From positions 1,599,465-1,663,464 of the forward strand of contig JBBMNZ010000003.1 of NCBI GenBank assembly GCA_037954325.1: 64,000 nucleotides of DNA, read 5' to 3'. The DNA comes from Fistularia commersonii. Lineage: Eukaryota; Chordata; Actinopteri; Syngnathiformes; Fistulariidae. This document shows, piece after piece, positions 50,301-58,600 of the stretch. Numbering within the stretch: position 1 is the first letter of the stretch; the number at the start of each line of letters is the position of its first letter. Position numbers and translations under genes: made by a program. The notes beneath the pieces are model-generated. The model was not told the DNA's origin and made no database searches. It worked only from the letters and a program-made list of their open reading frames with translations.

Positions 50301-51235
50301 CGTAACAAGGCCAGCAGGTTTTTCGCTCCACTCAAGTTTACATTTTATATGACATGTAGCTCTTCTTATCACCTACTAAGTTTATATTTTTTGTATAACA
50401 TGAAGTCTTTTGTTCTACACGCTGCGTTTATATTTTGTGTGACGTGAGGACTCTCACATCAAGATAGGGACTTGCAAAATTCCTTACCTTACATTAGAAT
50501 TCCTGTGTTACCAAGTGTACGCCCAACTTTGTATTTTTCCACTAACACCCCCAATGCATTAGCGATGACGCATCCCAGAAATCTTGGAGGCCCAGTTCAT
50601 GACACGGCCTGGTACCCCGTCGACCTCTTCCAAAGGGTGTGAAAAATAACCCCATGTTGGGAAGAAATCTTGACCCTGCAGATAGTGGTATCAATCACTC
50701 CTTGAGTTTGGGCCGAAATCTCCTCATCTGCACGTCCGACTGGATACCCCTCAGCGGACGTCGATAGAGGGCCAACGATCTCCTCGGGCTGACGTTCATT
50801 TCGGCCCGGGAATTCTCGTTAGTGTATTTCTTGACCGCTAATAAACCACACATCGTTAAGAAGTTCCTGATAGCGCTGACGTTTAATCTTGAATCACATC
50901 TGAACACACCGGGACAACAAAGTCCGGTCCTTTGGTGGAGGCCGCAAAAACGGACATTACCCCAGAGAGCTCTGGAGTCTTCGCTTTAATTGTTTTGTAG
51001 ATTCATTGAATCGGGCCACTTCCCCCAATAACTCGGCGACACATATTTATTTCTTTCCTTACATTATTTCTGATGTTTCCATTGCATTTCTTCCTCCCAG
51101 CAAGACACTGAGGAAGTTACAGGCTGCAAAGCAAAGCGCTTGCGTGCAAAAGTCAGACAGGAAGATTTGATTAAAAGAACAAGAAAACAAAGGACTTACC
51201 GGATTGTAGAAGGGAGCCTGGTGGAAAGCAGCCAT
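37799..51235 (-). CDS. lgals9: Tandem-repeat galectin, galectin-9 type
   Basis: Galectin-9 binds beta-galactosides through two carbohydrate-recognition domains (CRDs) joined by a linker and acts on immune cells after non-classical secretion; no signal peptide is seen here either. Coding exons (transcription order): 51,235-51,200; 44,302-44,214; 42,712-42,505; 42,414-42,295; 40,864-40,781; 38,797-38,709; 38,624-38,468; 37,945-37,799. All have AG/GT borders and phases that agree, giving 309 residues and a TAA stop. N-CRD residues: H60, N62, R64, N75, W82, E85, R87. C-CRD: H223, N225, R227, N236, W243, E246, R248. Every canonical sugar contact is present in both. The linker (152-179) is short and Pro/Gly/Phe-rich. 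The start MAAFHQAPFYNP matches the galectin-9 N-terminus. Galectin-8 or -4 types are less likely given that start. Confidence 0.93.
38091..38383 (+). mobile_element. Internally deleted Tc1/mariner-type MITE, copy 1 (lgals9 intron 7)
   Basis: Begins CTGCTCCAAAAAATAAAGGG after TATATA and ends in the reverse complement (CCCTTTATTTTTTGGAGCAG). The inner sequence (TCCAAATCCAGACCTCC, GTGTGATTTTGTTGTCAGCA, TTCAGATCTAGGATGTG) matches the end of a common fish Tc1-like family. About 1 kb of transposase is deleted. Confidence 0.75.
38468..38624 (-). CDS. lgals9: lgals9 exon 7, C-CRD core
   Basis: 157 bp with ALHYNPRFDEN, VVRN, WGSEER and MPFQRGQPF, the complete galectin signature; GTACGG donor. Confidence 0.95.
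38709..38797 (-). CDS. lgals9: lgals9 exon 6, start of C-terminal CRD
   Basis: 89 bp beginning AVPYKTAINGGL; ends with a split Arg codon as exon 2 does. Confidence 0.92.
39195..39662 (+). pseudogene. L2-type LINE 3' end with (TAATG)n tail
   Basis: The frame to 39,419 reads SVLLPQWWNKLPEATRRASS and LSTFKKQVKTF, the familiar C-terminal end of L2/CR1-type LINE reverse transcriptases. An A-tract and the GTCGCTTTGGATAAAAGCG tail follow, then seven TAATG-type units. Upstream domains are absent (5' truncation). Confidence 0.75.
39663..39890 (+). repeat. RTE LINE 3'-end fragment with (GAA)n tail
   Basis: Frame reads RRLMDVVREDMKVVDVREED and IGCGDPEGESPKE, then (GAA)n at 39,845-39,882. It follows the L2 tail directly, suggesting insertion at or next to it. 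Confidence 0.8.
40060..40350 (+). repeat. LINE/SINE tail with (TTCTTA)n simple repeat
   Basis: CTCTGGCACAACAATTTCC then TTCGGGATAAATAAAG, then (TTCTTA)n at 40,290-40,350. A reverse-complement copy of the same unit lies at 52,063-52,300. Confidence 0.65.
40781..40864 (-). CDS. lgals9: lgals9 exon 5, linker
   Basis: 84 bp, 28 codons, Pro/Gly/Phe-rich (YPGQPGFPSPFPPG...), GTAAGT donor; joins the two CRDs in frame. Galectin-9 linkers are often alternatively spliced, so other short linker exons may exist. Confidence 0.85.
41297..42029 (-). mobile_element. hAT-type non-autonomous element, copy B
   Basis: Starts CAGGGGTCGGCAACC and ends GGTTGCCGACCCCTG, with a perfect 8-bp target duplication ATCCATTC at both sides. 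It is inverted relative to copies A and C. Its extra length (733 bp) comes from an (AAAT)n expansion near 41,370-41,455. It lies in lgals9 intron 4. Confidence 0.93.
42183..42219 (-). repeat. Extra hAT terminus next to copy B
   Basis: GGCTCTTTGAGCGG and ATTGCCGACCCCTG repeat the end of copy B 150 bp later, diverged. It could mark an older copy of the same family or the end of a longer relative. Confidence 0.55.
42295..42414 (-). CDS. lgals9: lgals9 exon 4, end of N-CRD
   Basis: 120 bp, 40 codons: LSINGCHFMEY, HRIPFQRVDTI and ISSIVFQSPM, the last beta-strands of a galectin fold. GTGAGA donor. Confidence 0.93.
42505..42712 (-). CDS. lgals9: lgals9 exon 3, N-CRD core
   Basis: 208 bp carrying the ALHFNPR, VVTN and WGSEER sugar-binding motifs; GTTTAA donor. 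Confidence 0.95.
43440..43776 (+). repeat. Unnamed AT-rich repeat, left copy of an inverted pair
   Basis: Contains TTTTGCTTTTTTATCCGGCC and TATTTTCAATCAATATTGAA. A reverse-complement copy with the same blocks lies at 43,850-44,104. GC-rich ends (GGGCATTTTACAGGCCGTGG) and an AT-rich core suggest a DNA transposon, but no target duplication could be settled. Confidence 0.6.
43777..44155 (+). repeat. RTE fragment split by an inverted repeat copy
   Basis: RTE 3' sequence is present at 43,777-43,849 (AGATTGATGGACATGGTGAG) and resumes in order at 44,105-44,155 (GGAGGTGGATTGG, CCCCTGAAGGAAAACGGCC). The intervening 43,850-44,104 is the inverted copy of the repeat at 43,440, which therefore inserted into the RTE tail. 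Confidence 0.65.
44214..44302 (-). CDS. lgals9: lgals9 exon 2, start of N-terminal CRD
   Basis: 89 bp beginning VIPFTGSIQGGL and ending in a split Arg codon (AG/G). Same length and phase as exon 6, as expected for duplicated CRDs. Confidence 0.92.
44355..44391. repeat. (GT)n microsatellite
   Basis: GT run with one TT interruption, beside lgals9 exon 2. Confidence 0.9.
44392..44790 (+). pseudogene. Tc1/mariner transposase C-terminal fragment and 3' end
   Basis: From 44,399 the frame reads WPSQSPDLNIIEN, the conserved segment around the second/third catalytic acid of Tc1-type DDE transposases. Frameshifts follow. The element ends in GGGGTGGCCAAACTTTTTCA then TACCACTG. The 5' two thirds are missing. 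Confidence 0.75.
45033..45283 (+). repeat. 5' LTR of Ty3/gypsy-type element 1
   Basis: 251 bp, TGTA...TACA ends, AATAAA-like signal at 45,179. Flanked on the left by (A)CATA, which recurs right of the 3' LTR at 51,042. Differs from the split 3' LTR at about seven positions plus one indel, so the insertion is fairly recent. Confidence 0.9.
45285..45304 (+). promoter_or_regulatory. Primer-binding site of element 1, tRNA-Leu type
   Basis: One base after the 5' LTR there are 20 bases complementary to the 3' end of a vertebrate tRNA-Leu including the CCA (starts TGGTGGCAGCGG). This is my recollection of the tRNA sequence and should be confirmed by alignment. Confidence 0.8.
45416..46317 (+). pseudogene. 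Gag-like region of element 1, frameshifted
   Basis: Two overlapping frames (45,416-45,700 and 45,685-46,317) together resemble a retrotransposon Gag: an LPPFSGG-type N-terminal motif in the first, then an Ala/Leu/Phe-rich capsid-like domain with FGQKQFLDRFKT and EKFRRFLAGLDP in the second. A frame change near 45,690-45,700 breaks the protein. No zinc knuckle is visible. Confidence 0.75.
46435..47508 (+). CDS. Retroelement ORF: protease joined in frame to integrase C-terminus
   Basis: An open frame of 357 codons. Residues about 20-130 are a retropepsin with the VDSGAT active-site motif and a VLLGLDFL second motif. Residues about 180-230 are the segment that usually precedes reverse transcriptase (RVLNPTYQDLIIREG). 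The frame then jumps directly to the end of an integrase (KLAPHWKGPFRVL, VVHHDRLKP). The whole RT-RNase H-integrase core is absent, yet the frame stays open, and the tail runs on into the region before the polypurine tract. Likely a deletion product of a Ty3/gypsy pol. No evidence that it is expressed. Confidence 0.75.
   Translation: MGPLARTILGSKTLTLDPTEQPTSSVRGCIEGTEVNILVDSGATESFISDHLRMSVPALHKRPLSTDFIAARAVNGQMLDTLGAIRATLHLGDTSQQQVFHVIRGSTQTVLLGLDFLVANRALLDYARGKLHLWDTVLPLLSGKDLIPDCCNASVATDTELGPLCEALVPVRVSPPGLVDQLPNFVGYLSPNPKSQSDCIITHTVTSVEDGVSIARVLNPTYQDLIIREGVEDRMKLAPHWKGPFRVLSVLGSQGEPGLTYHIAGPLDLDGQGQVVHHDRLKPSTLPGPASSAGCLPSSPSHDLSLPDGGSPDRGLEAMGGSRTNRVSDIGEPQHAVSRAGRTVRPPSHWKDFVMFS
47744..47912 (+). 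repeat. 3' LTR of element 1, left part
   Basis: Matches the first 169 bp of the 5' LTR and stops at TTAC (47,909-47,912), the target of the element 2 insertion. Confidence 0.92.
47913..48124 (+). repeat. 5' LTR of element 2, shortened
   Basis: 212 bp against 787 bp for the 3' LTR. Shared blocks are CCCAACTTTGTATTTTTCCA and GTTCCTGATAGCGCTGA through to GGACA. The 3' LTR has about 330 extra bp before the first block and about 240 bp between the two, so the 5' copy has lost two segments. Confidence 0.8.
48130..48146 (+). promoter_or_regulatory. Primer-binding site of element 2, tRNA-Trp type
   Basis: 17 bases starting GGTGACCCCGACG, five bases after the LTR, complementary to the 3' end of vertebrate tRNA-Trp from memory. 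The first T of the usual TGG start is replaced by G. Confidence 0.65.
49028..49515 (+). pseudogene. Gag-like N-terminal remnants of element 2
   Basis: Successive frames from ATG 49,028 (67 codons, ERWKLIVETLTSGAY) and 49,158-49,514 (Trp/Lys-rich, YYKAKWEGEF, ERVRMLSHITNLVM). The position after a primer site and the charged, Trp-containing start suggest matrix/gag. Homology is not certain, and the frames are shifted relative to each other. Confidence 0.5.
49780..50080 (+). pseudogene. Integrase C-terminal remnant of element 2
   Basis: From about 49,780 the plus frame reads LDWVYVKRFKNSWWTPRW, then VEGHKTWFHLNHCAKAV before a TGA at 49,980. This is the typical C-terminal domain of gammaretrovirus-like integrases (WV...K...W.PRW...V.G...W.H...CKK). 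An acidic Ser/Glu-rich stretch follows. The catalytic core is absent, so it is inactive. Confidence 0.7.
50170..50956 (+). repeat. 3' LTR of element 2
   Basis: 787 bp beginning TGTTAAAATCCC after a purine-rich AGAGAGGGAC tract (50,160-50,169) and ending GGACA next to the TTAC duplication. AATAAA at 50,840. Confidence 0.85.
50961..51041 (+). repeat. 3' LTR of element 1, right part
   Basis: Continues exactly where 47,912 stopped (CCCAGAGAGCTCTGGAGTC...) and ends ...GGCGACA, followed by CATA, the duplicated target of element 1. Confidence 0.92.
51200..51235 (-). CDS. lgals9: lgals9 coding exon 1
   Basis: 12 codons (MAAFHQAPFYNP), then a GTAAGT donor. Phase 0. A 6.9-kb intron filled by LTR elements follows. 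Confidence 0.88.
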
Positions 51236-51491
51236 GATTCCACGCTGGATGAAATGTGTCAGGAAGAGTGTGAGGAGCTGCTGTCTGCAAGGGATCACGA
51301 CTTCACTTCAGTTTCGATTTCTCGGCCGTGGGCGGCGTGAACGCGTCTCTGCTCCCGTGGGTCCGCATGCACGGAACTACCCCTTCCGTCTTTTCCGAAA
51401 AAAATAAATAAATAAATAAAACTGCAGCTCTCCGTGGAAAAAAAAAATCTGCTTACGATGTAAACATGACAGAGTGGTCCTGCAAATACAC

Positions 51492-51783
51492 CGCTCAAAA
51501 AAATAAATAAAATAAAGGAATACTAAAATGACACATTTTAGATCTGAATGAATGAAATACTTTGGTCTTTATTTAGTTGAATGTGCTGATAATAAAATTA
51601 CACCGAGATGATCAACTGTGAAAACGAAAAAGTAAAAACACTCCGGGCTGATCTGACGTCCTTATAACAAATAAAATAAATCCATGTTGCTTTCCAGGTG
51701 GAAACTTTCAAGTGTGTGTTACATTGTGTCGTTTAAATGTTCCCTTTATTTCATTTTATTTTATTTTATTTCATTGGCGCAGT
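51492..51783 (-). mobile_element. Tc1/mariner-type MITE, copy 2
   Basis: GCTCAAAAAAATAAATAAAAT at the left and TTTCATTGGCGCAG at the right, with the inner blocks TAGATCTGAATGAATGAAAT and TTGAATGTGCTGATAATAAA. It is the same family as 38,091-38,383 in reverse orientation, more diverged. It sits about 250 bp upstream of the lgals9 start codon. Confidence 0.65.
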
Positions 51784-52062
51784 ATGTAACGTTTAAACTT
51801 TATTTAACTTCCTGCTTTTGTGAATTTCTGCTTCCCTGTTCATTGTTTGATTTGCAGTGTCTCACTTCCAAAACCCTCTTGTTCGCATGCAAAGCTGTCA
51901 TGATGATGATCAATCAATGTGATCAGTTGGAGCAGGAGGCTGATGGACGGCAGCGCCGGTTAGATGCTCATTAGACTTTTCAAATAAAGGACCCTAAATG
52001 TATTTCTAATACATCTAATGAGTGGAGATCAGCAAGAGCAATGAAACTCACCGCAGTATTGA

Positions 52063-52300
52063 TAAGAATAAGAATAAGAACAACTTTATTAATCCCGAAG
52101 GAAATTGCAGTGCCAGAGTTACAGAAAATATAACAGTAACAAATAATAAAAGAAAGGCAGAATTAGAAATAAAAATAAACTATAAACTATAAAGTGTCTC
52201 AGTGAAACTATAAAGTGTCTTAGTAAGCAGTGATAAAACTATAAGTGTCTTAGTAACAAGTGAGGTAAAGAGTGCACAATAGTATGATAGAAGGGAACAT
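52063..52300 (-). repeat. LINE/SINE tail, reverse copy of 40,060-40,350
   Basis: (GAATAA)n then CAACTTTATTAATCCCGAAG and TGCCAGAGTTAC, the reverse complement of the 40,060 unit. Internal triplicated TATAAAGTGTCT segments at 52,185-52,250. Confidence 0.65.
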
Positions 52301-53118
52301 TGTGGTGTATGATGATTGATGGGTTGATGATTAACCGATCGATGTTTCGCAACACAGCGAAGCAGCGGACATGTGGTCAGATGAAGTTTATGAGTCGGGT
52401 GAGGGTGTGAAGACAGAAGGATTCAGAGTCAGAGTCCAGATTCCAGCTGTCTTTAATTTGCATTTCTTTGGAATAAGGAAACAACATGACAGAAACAGGG
52501 GAATCTCAGGTGGATTTTTATCATTTTTTCATTTTAAACAATTCTAAAAGTCCATCCATCCGTTTTTATTTTTTTCAGTTCTGTTCATAATTAAAATCTA
52601 ATTAAAATCATTATAAGTGAAACTGGACCCGATTTCATGTGTTTACGGCTTCCGAAAGAGTCCCAATTCAGCTAAAATCAATAACATAAATGACAAACTT
52701 TGTGTATTCAGGAGCTTCTGCAAACCAAATATCCAACACTTTTCTCATTTTTTCCATTTCAGATAATTTCAAACAAATCCTTGTCAACCCCGTGTAACAT
52801 AGAGAGATGAAACAGTCCATTTGATCACCAGGGGTCACTTTTAATGGGTTCACTGTAAAAAACACATCACGTGTAACCGCATCCTTTGTAAGACACATTC
52901 TACAAATCATTCTCCACCCTCTTTAAAAATAAAACACAGCAATAAAACACCAAATGATCATCTACACCATCTAAAAAGTTTACATAAATACCATATAAGT
53001 ACCTATTAAATGCTATAAAAAACTGCACATTAAATAAAACCAACTGCAGGTTATATACATATATGCAATGGCTCACAGTCCTGTTTAGTGAACACACATT
53101 GTACTCCTGCCTGAGAAA

Positions 53119-53152
53119 ACACACACACACATGCACACACGCACACACACAC

Positions 53153-53187
<35 letters not shown>
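53119..53187. repeat. (CA)n microsatellite
   Basis: CA run with TG and CG interruptions. Confidence 0.93.
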
Positions 53188-53188
<1 letters not shown>

Positions 53189-55500
53189 GACAAATAACAA
53201 TGCAAAGCAACAATGCCCAGAGGACATGCAGTTGGGGTGAAGTCACATTTCTTTAGAAGACAGTATTTAAAATCATTTCTCAACACGACAGTGCAGCTCA
53301 GATCCTGTTCACGCCTGCTTGCGATGCATCGCAGCCAATTCCACGTCAAAATATGCAAATACATACTGAAGTCAATCGCTAAGTGCGTTCTTACGGAAGA
53401 AACATGTCTCTTGTTTTATAAGGAAATCGCAAATCTTAATAAAAGTGGCTGATATGTGATCCATCTATCATCTTTTGGGATGATTGTGAATGTCACTGAC
53501 GCTTTAATTAAGATATAATCTTCTTATCCTTGGAAAAAATGACAGCCTGGCAAACAATACACCGTCTCTCTCCCTTCAATAATTAATTCAGAATTTTTCA
53601 TTCTTTGCAATTAGTTGCTGCTTTCCAAGGGTATCTTTTTATCTTTTGTAACAACTAAAATAGGCCGAAATAGCCCGTTTTTCCGCAGGCGGCGACTGGA
53701 GGATTGGCAGTTAGATGGCGGGTGGAAACCTAGGTGTCTTTAGGCAGCGGTTGCTGGAAAGTAGACTTTTTAAAGGGTTGTTTTTCCACATCACAATAAA
53801 ACATATCTAGTTATTATCGCTTGAAGTTTGTTTAAAGGCATATAATATTGGGTTCCTGCTTTGTTGCTCTTACGACCAAAACAAACGGCAATTTCCCAGT
53901 TAGCGCTGAATGAAAGCAGAGCGTTTCTGCAGAACAAATAATATCAAATAATATCAAATAACGTTTACTTTGGGAGGTCTGCGCAACGACACGCTAGTGA
54001 GTGTGTGATCGCTTCAAACTGCCGTTTTTATCTTGGAGTTCATTGTAATATTTAGCGCGCCGCACTTTGCGTCACAGTTTCTTGACGCTACAGTCATTTT
54101 ATGATTTCATTTTCATTAAAATTGATAAATGGCGCTTCAATTAAAACCACTCTGAATTCCATCGGCGCTGAACGAAATGCGGACGATCCAACCCTTTGAA
54201 AAGGAAACTTCACGCCTTCGGCAACCTTGAATCGCCTGATTTCGGCAGAATTATCTAATCGAGGAAAACAGACATTCATAAAACAAGTACATTCGTAGGG
54301 CGTTAGGCAGCAAGTTGGTTGAAAAAGGCAGGAAGTGACACAGATTAACAGGAAGAGGCTGTGAACAAGCCTGATACGTCCTTGAGAGAAAAAGGAAATG
54401 AAAATTCGTCCGAATAGCAGCCATTCTGATGTCACATGTTGTCATCGTTCCAGCTCTTTACTAAGATGAGCGACTGACTCGCGAATTAAAATAAAATATA
54501 TATCGCTGGTATTCCCTCGTTTTTATTCCATCGGTCAGGAGCAAGCCTGAGCCTCGGGATGTCGCTTTAAAAAGCGAAACCTTCAACTTGCAGGTCAGGT
54601 GTTGTGTGTTTTAGTGCGAAGGGACCAGCACATGTTGATCCATGCAAAACATATTTTAAGCTTCCTGTCATTAAAAAAGCTTTTTTTTTTTTCACAAATA
54701 TCAAGTAACTACTGCAAGAAAGTCTTGTGAAATAGTAAGTAAGTATTTTTTTTCTCAAATTTACGCTCAGAGTTCGATTCGGGTCAAGTGGAACCGTCAC
54801 TCTGTATCCTTGAGAAGACGTTTTGTCTAGAAAATATAGTAAATATAATCGAGGAGATTCGGCCCTGCAGCCGAACGGCTTCGCTCAGGTTTAAGGCAAC
54901 ATTTGGTCGGCTCTGCCTGGATCTTCCTTTATATTTTACAAACAAAGATATCAAATCCAGGAGCGGGGCAGTGTGGAATCCTGTTTTTTTTCACTGAAAT
55001 GTGTCATCTAAGATATAATTTCTTGCGTCCATGTGTCCATCAGCTGCTGAACTTGTACGGGTAAGAGCCGTGATCTCTCAGGCAGTGACGATGATCCCAG
55101 GGCCTTCGCCGCCGGGAATCGCAAAGGTTGGGAAAAAAAAAAAAAAAAAGAGTTGCGCGCAAACGTAGGCACGGAATAGGAAGAAGAAAAAAAACCAGCA
55201 GGTCCCAAAGGTGATCAGGAAAAAGAGTGAGGAGATGGAGGTCGGCATTCAGAGGAAGATGATCATAGAGGGAGGAAGGAGAGAGAAAGAGGTTTGGAAG
55301 TCAGAAATCACACAGCTAAAGCAAAATGTCTTACTTGATCCTTCTCAGACAGTAAAAAATAAAACGCAACGCTTCATCGCGTTTCCCTCTTTTTGTTTAC
55401 GACTTTGCTATCGAATCATTTGAGTTGCATTCAAACTTTCCTTTCTTGATTTTTACAGATGGATAAAATGACGCGAGAGGGTTTTCTTCCCTGTGCTGTC

Positions 55501-55647
55501 CTAGGGTACATACTCAGGAGCCTTATAGAAGTGTCCAGGGTGAGACAGTCGGCGGTTCAGTTTTGGAAGTTTCTCCAACATGGCTGCCAGCTGGGTGAAG
55601 GTCGGCCTGTCGTCCGGCTGGAAGGACCAGCACACCGACAGGATATC
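55501..55647 (-). CDS. ksr1: ksr1 last exon
   Basis: 147 bp; DILSVCWSFQPDDRPTFTQL and LPKLNRRLSHPGHFYKAPE, then YVP and TAG. A GTATGT inside the last codons could act as a donor, since mammalian KSR1 has an isoform that splices at the equivalent place. Confidence 0.93.
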   Translation of the reverse strand, partial: DILSVCWSFQPDDRPTFTQLAAMLEKLPKLNRRLSHPGHFYKAPEYVP

Positions 55648-58600
55648 CTGGAAGCGACATTTAGCATTCAATGCTCAAATATGAGCGGGAGAGGAATCCT
55701 TACGGACGGTGACGGCAAATGTTGTAACGCAAGTCACAAGAGTACCGCAAAATGTATACGTGTAAATATATGCAAGCATTTGGCCGCATAAAGAAGATTA
55801 CGAAGGAAGGAAATATCCGAAATAAAAAAAAATGATTAAAAAATGAATACAAAACGCTTAAATGACAGTACATATCAACGTGCATTCAATGACATGTGCT
55901 TACGCTGTAAAAATGAACATAAATGTTTGACATTTCTATACATTTTTGTTGATGTTTGTTCACTAAATGGAAACGGTTTATGTGTATCCAGTGCCTGCTT
56001 ATGTGTAAAGAGAGAGAAACAATATATGCAAAAAATTCTCAAAATTTTTGCAACACCCATATGTTTGAACAAATACACTTGATTAAAATGACGTCTATTA
56101 CGTTTTTATTTTTCCCCTATTTTCTCTCTTTGAGTTCAACCTTTTTTATTCACAAATAACTTACTAGGACCCTGAATTTTATGCTGAATTTTAAAGAGCC
56201 TTGCTTTAAATGACCTCATCGTATACAGGCGTTTCTTGATTTACGGCGAGTATTGAATAAAAGTGAAAATCTATTTGCAGGACTTTGTATAACTCAGACC
56301 ATCTCTTAACGCGTTCTGAGTTACTGCATCTCGTGCATCCCGAGTGTGTTTCCCGTCGACCGGATGATGAGTCGACCCCAAACACTTTGCGACAAAGTGA
56401 AAGATTGGACTGACCGTGATCTCCTTGCCAAGGTTGGCGTCTGTCAGCACCTTCTTGATGCCCTCGCTGCTGCCCATCAGCCAGATTTTAGCTTCCACGG
56501 GTTGGCTTGTAATCGGCCAGTCTCGGACCTGCAGCTCATACCAGATCGTGCTGGAAAATCAGACGACAGCTTCCATCAGGAAACAGCATGATTCCCTCCA
56601 GTCTGCCGGCGTAAAAGGTGACGTTCCTTTCTCAGGGAACAACGATTTCTTCCATGGAATTGCGCTCGGAAGCTGTGTCGGTTCATCAGAACACGAATGA
56701 ATCCGCTAATTTCCACAATTCAAACGGAGCAAAAAGATAACCAGCAAAACCGTATCAGTGCAGTTGTTTGTTGTATTTAAAACAAATGCATTTCACATGC
56801 GCTCCTTAAAACTGAGATGTTCTTTGTATCCTGTTTAACAAACACAAATCAACGATAGCGTAGCATAAAAATACATTCGATTTTCTGTGGAGCTCTTTTG
56901 AGCTCATTTATTTTGTTTAAGGATATTACCACAAAATGCATTTTATTTCCCTTAAATATATTTTCCAATTCACGATTTGCCCGTTAGCCCTTCAATTTCT
57001 TTTCATCTCTTTTTTTTCCTCTTTGCATTCTGTAGAGAAGAACATCCACCAATAAACTAATGGGGGTCGATTGTGCCGGACATTGTGCCGGATACTCAGT
57101 GTTTTGATCTTAACTTGGAAAGCCTGTGGAAGTCAATGTTTCCAAAACCATTTCTACTTGTGTTGCGGCAGGTGAAAATCCTTGAATAAAACACGGCGGT
57201 GGTTTGACCGAGTGGATCCCAATTTTCCCCTTGTGCGACATTTGACTGCAATAACGTAGACAGTCAAGCTCCATCTGTGCGAAAAACTCTTTCCCCGAAA
57301 AAGACCGAAGATTTAAATGTCAGACGGGAGAGCTGACGGTCATAAAGGGATGGGTTTTGCATAAAAACACCAATATATCTTGTTACCCAAAAGCGTAAAC
57401 ATCAGCAGCTCTAGAGAAAGGAAGTTGGTCCTCGTCGACGTCCGGGCTCATCTTTCGAATGATCTCTGGGGACAGATAGTAGATCCAGCCGTGAGGTATC
57501 CTCAGCACGTTACTTCTTCTAAATAGACAAAACACACAAATGGGATGAATGCAGACGACAACAATTGCGCAGAAGATACCCAAAGCTCATGATTTAAAAG
57601 AATCTTGTCACTTATACCTGCCTTCTTGCACCACACCAGACATGCCAAACAGGCCGAAGTCTGTAATCACCACTTTGTTTGCATCATAAAACACATTCTT
57701 AGACTTCAGGTCCTTGTGAATGATTCCTTTGGCATGCAGATAACCCATTCCCTGTGAAAACATTTTAAAGTCTGAATCATAAGATTAAATGAATCCCACC
57801 AGCCGGAAAGCGGCATCTCGAAAACCGTTTTTAGGTCACGTTTTGGTTTAGTCTGGCGATAAACGTTAATCGTTAAATGCCGATACACATTTCCTACATA
57901 TTGGGACACGTTTTTATTAACGTACCTTTACGATTTCCTGGGCGATCTGTCTGGTCTTATTGATGTCTAACAGGTGACCTCGCTCTCTTACGACGGAGTA
58001 TAACGTCACGCCTTTGCAGAAACTGGAAGAGACGACCAAATTACACCTTGCACGTTTTGGTTTGCTGTGGAGGAAACCAAAGGACTTCCGACGGCCGCAC
58101 CTGGTGACGATGGCGAGGTGAGGCGGCGCCATGCAGGCGCCCATGAACAGGATAACGTTCTCGTGTCTGGTCTGACGGTAGTTCATCACCTCCTTCTTGA
58201 AGAGCTTCAAGTGGTCCTGGTTGTTGCCGTCGACCTCCAGCAGGCGGATGGCGACCTCCCCGTGCCAGCGCCCCCGGTGCACCTTGCCCCAGCGGCCCTG
58301 CAGCGCCGGAAACGCAGGGGTTGGCTGCCATCATTATTTTTCTTTTTTTTTTTTTTTTTCTTTTTTAAGTGTACAGTTCATGCAGCTTGCAATACTTACT
58401 CATATCTGGAAAAAAAACAACTAAATTACCTATTTTTTGGTTAACAGTGAAAATGAATTGAAATTGTAAATTCACGATGTGCAGTGAATCATATGTATGA
58501 AGCTGAGCGTGACCTGAGTGAAGCGCATTTTTAATGTGCCGGTGCAGTTAGAAAGATAAAGAGCTTTTTTTATGACATCTAATAATATTATGTTGTACTT

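Larger units (their letters stand above)
47913..50956 (+). mobile_element. ERV-like provirus 2 (internally deleted), inserted in the LTR of element 1
   Basis: 3,044 bp bounded by TGTTAAAA and GGACA (TG...CA), with TTAC duplicated on both sides (47,909-47,912 and 50,957-50,960). A 4-bp duplication is typical of gamma-like retroviruses. The order is a shortened 5' LTR, a tRNA-Trp-type primer site, a gag-like start, remnants of an integrase end and a purine tract before the 3' LTR. Most of gag-pol and any env are gone, and the remaining frames are short and shifted. Defective copy. Confidence 0.85.
45033..51041 (+). mobile_element. LTR retrotransposon 1 (deleted), split by element 2
   Basis: Parts in order: 5' LTR (45,033-45,283), primer-binding site, gag-like region, a fused protease/integrase-tail ORF, polypurine tract (47,733-47,743), 3' LTR in two pieces (47,744-47,912 and 50,961-51,041). 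Reverse transcriptase, RNase H and the integrase core are missing, so it could only move with help from a relative. It lies antisense in lgals9 intron 1. Gag and integrase-tail character and the tRNA-Leu primer site suggest Ty3/gypsy; a more distant ERV relative is not excluded. Confidence 0.88.
51236..55500. other. Interval between lgals9 and ksr1
   Basis: Contains the lgals9 5' side, a Tc1-type MITE, a LINE tail and a CA repeat. The right part is probably the ksr1 3' UTR and downstream sequence; possible minus-strand AATAAA signals occur but none can be chosen. A GC-richer patch at 55,040-55,130 could be an alternative ksr1 3' exon. 52,310-53,100 and 53,190-55,000 show nothing else I can name. 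Confidence 0.45.

Noticed and set aside
54094..54435. 113-codon minus-strand ORF
   Set aside because: No recognised motif, AT-rich context, no splice sites; likely chance in ksr1 downstream sequence.
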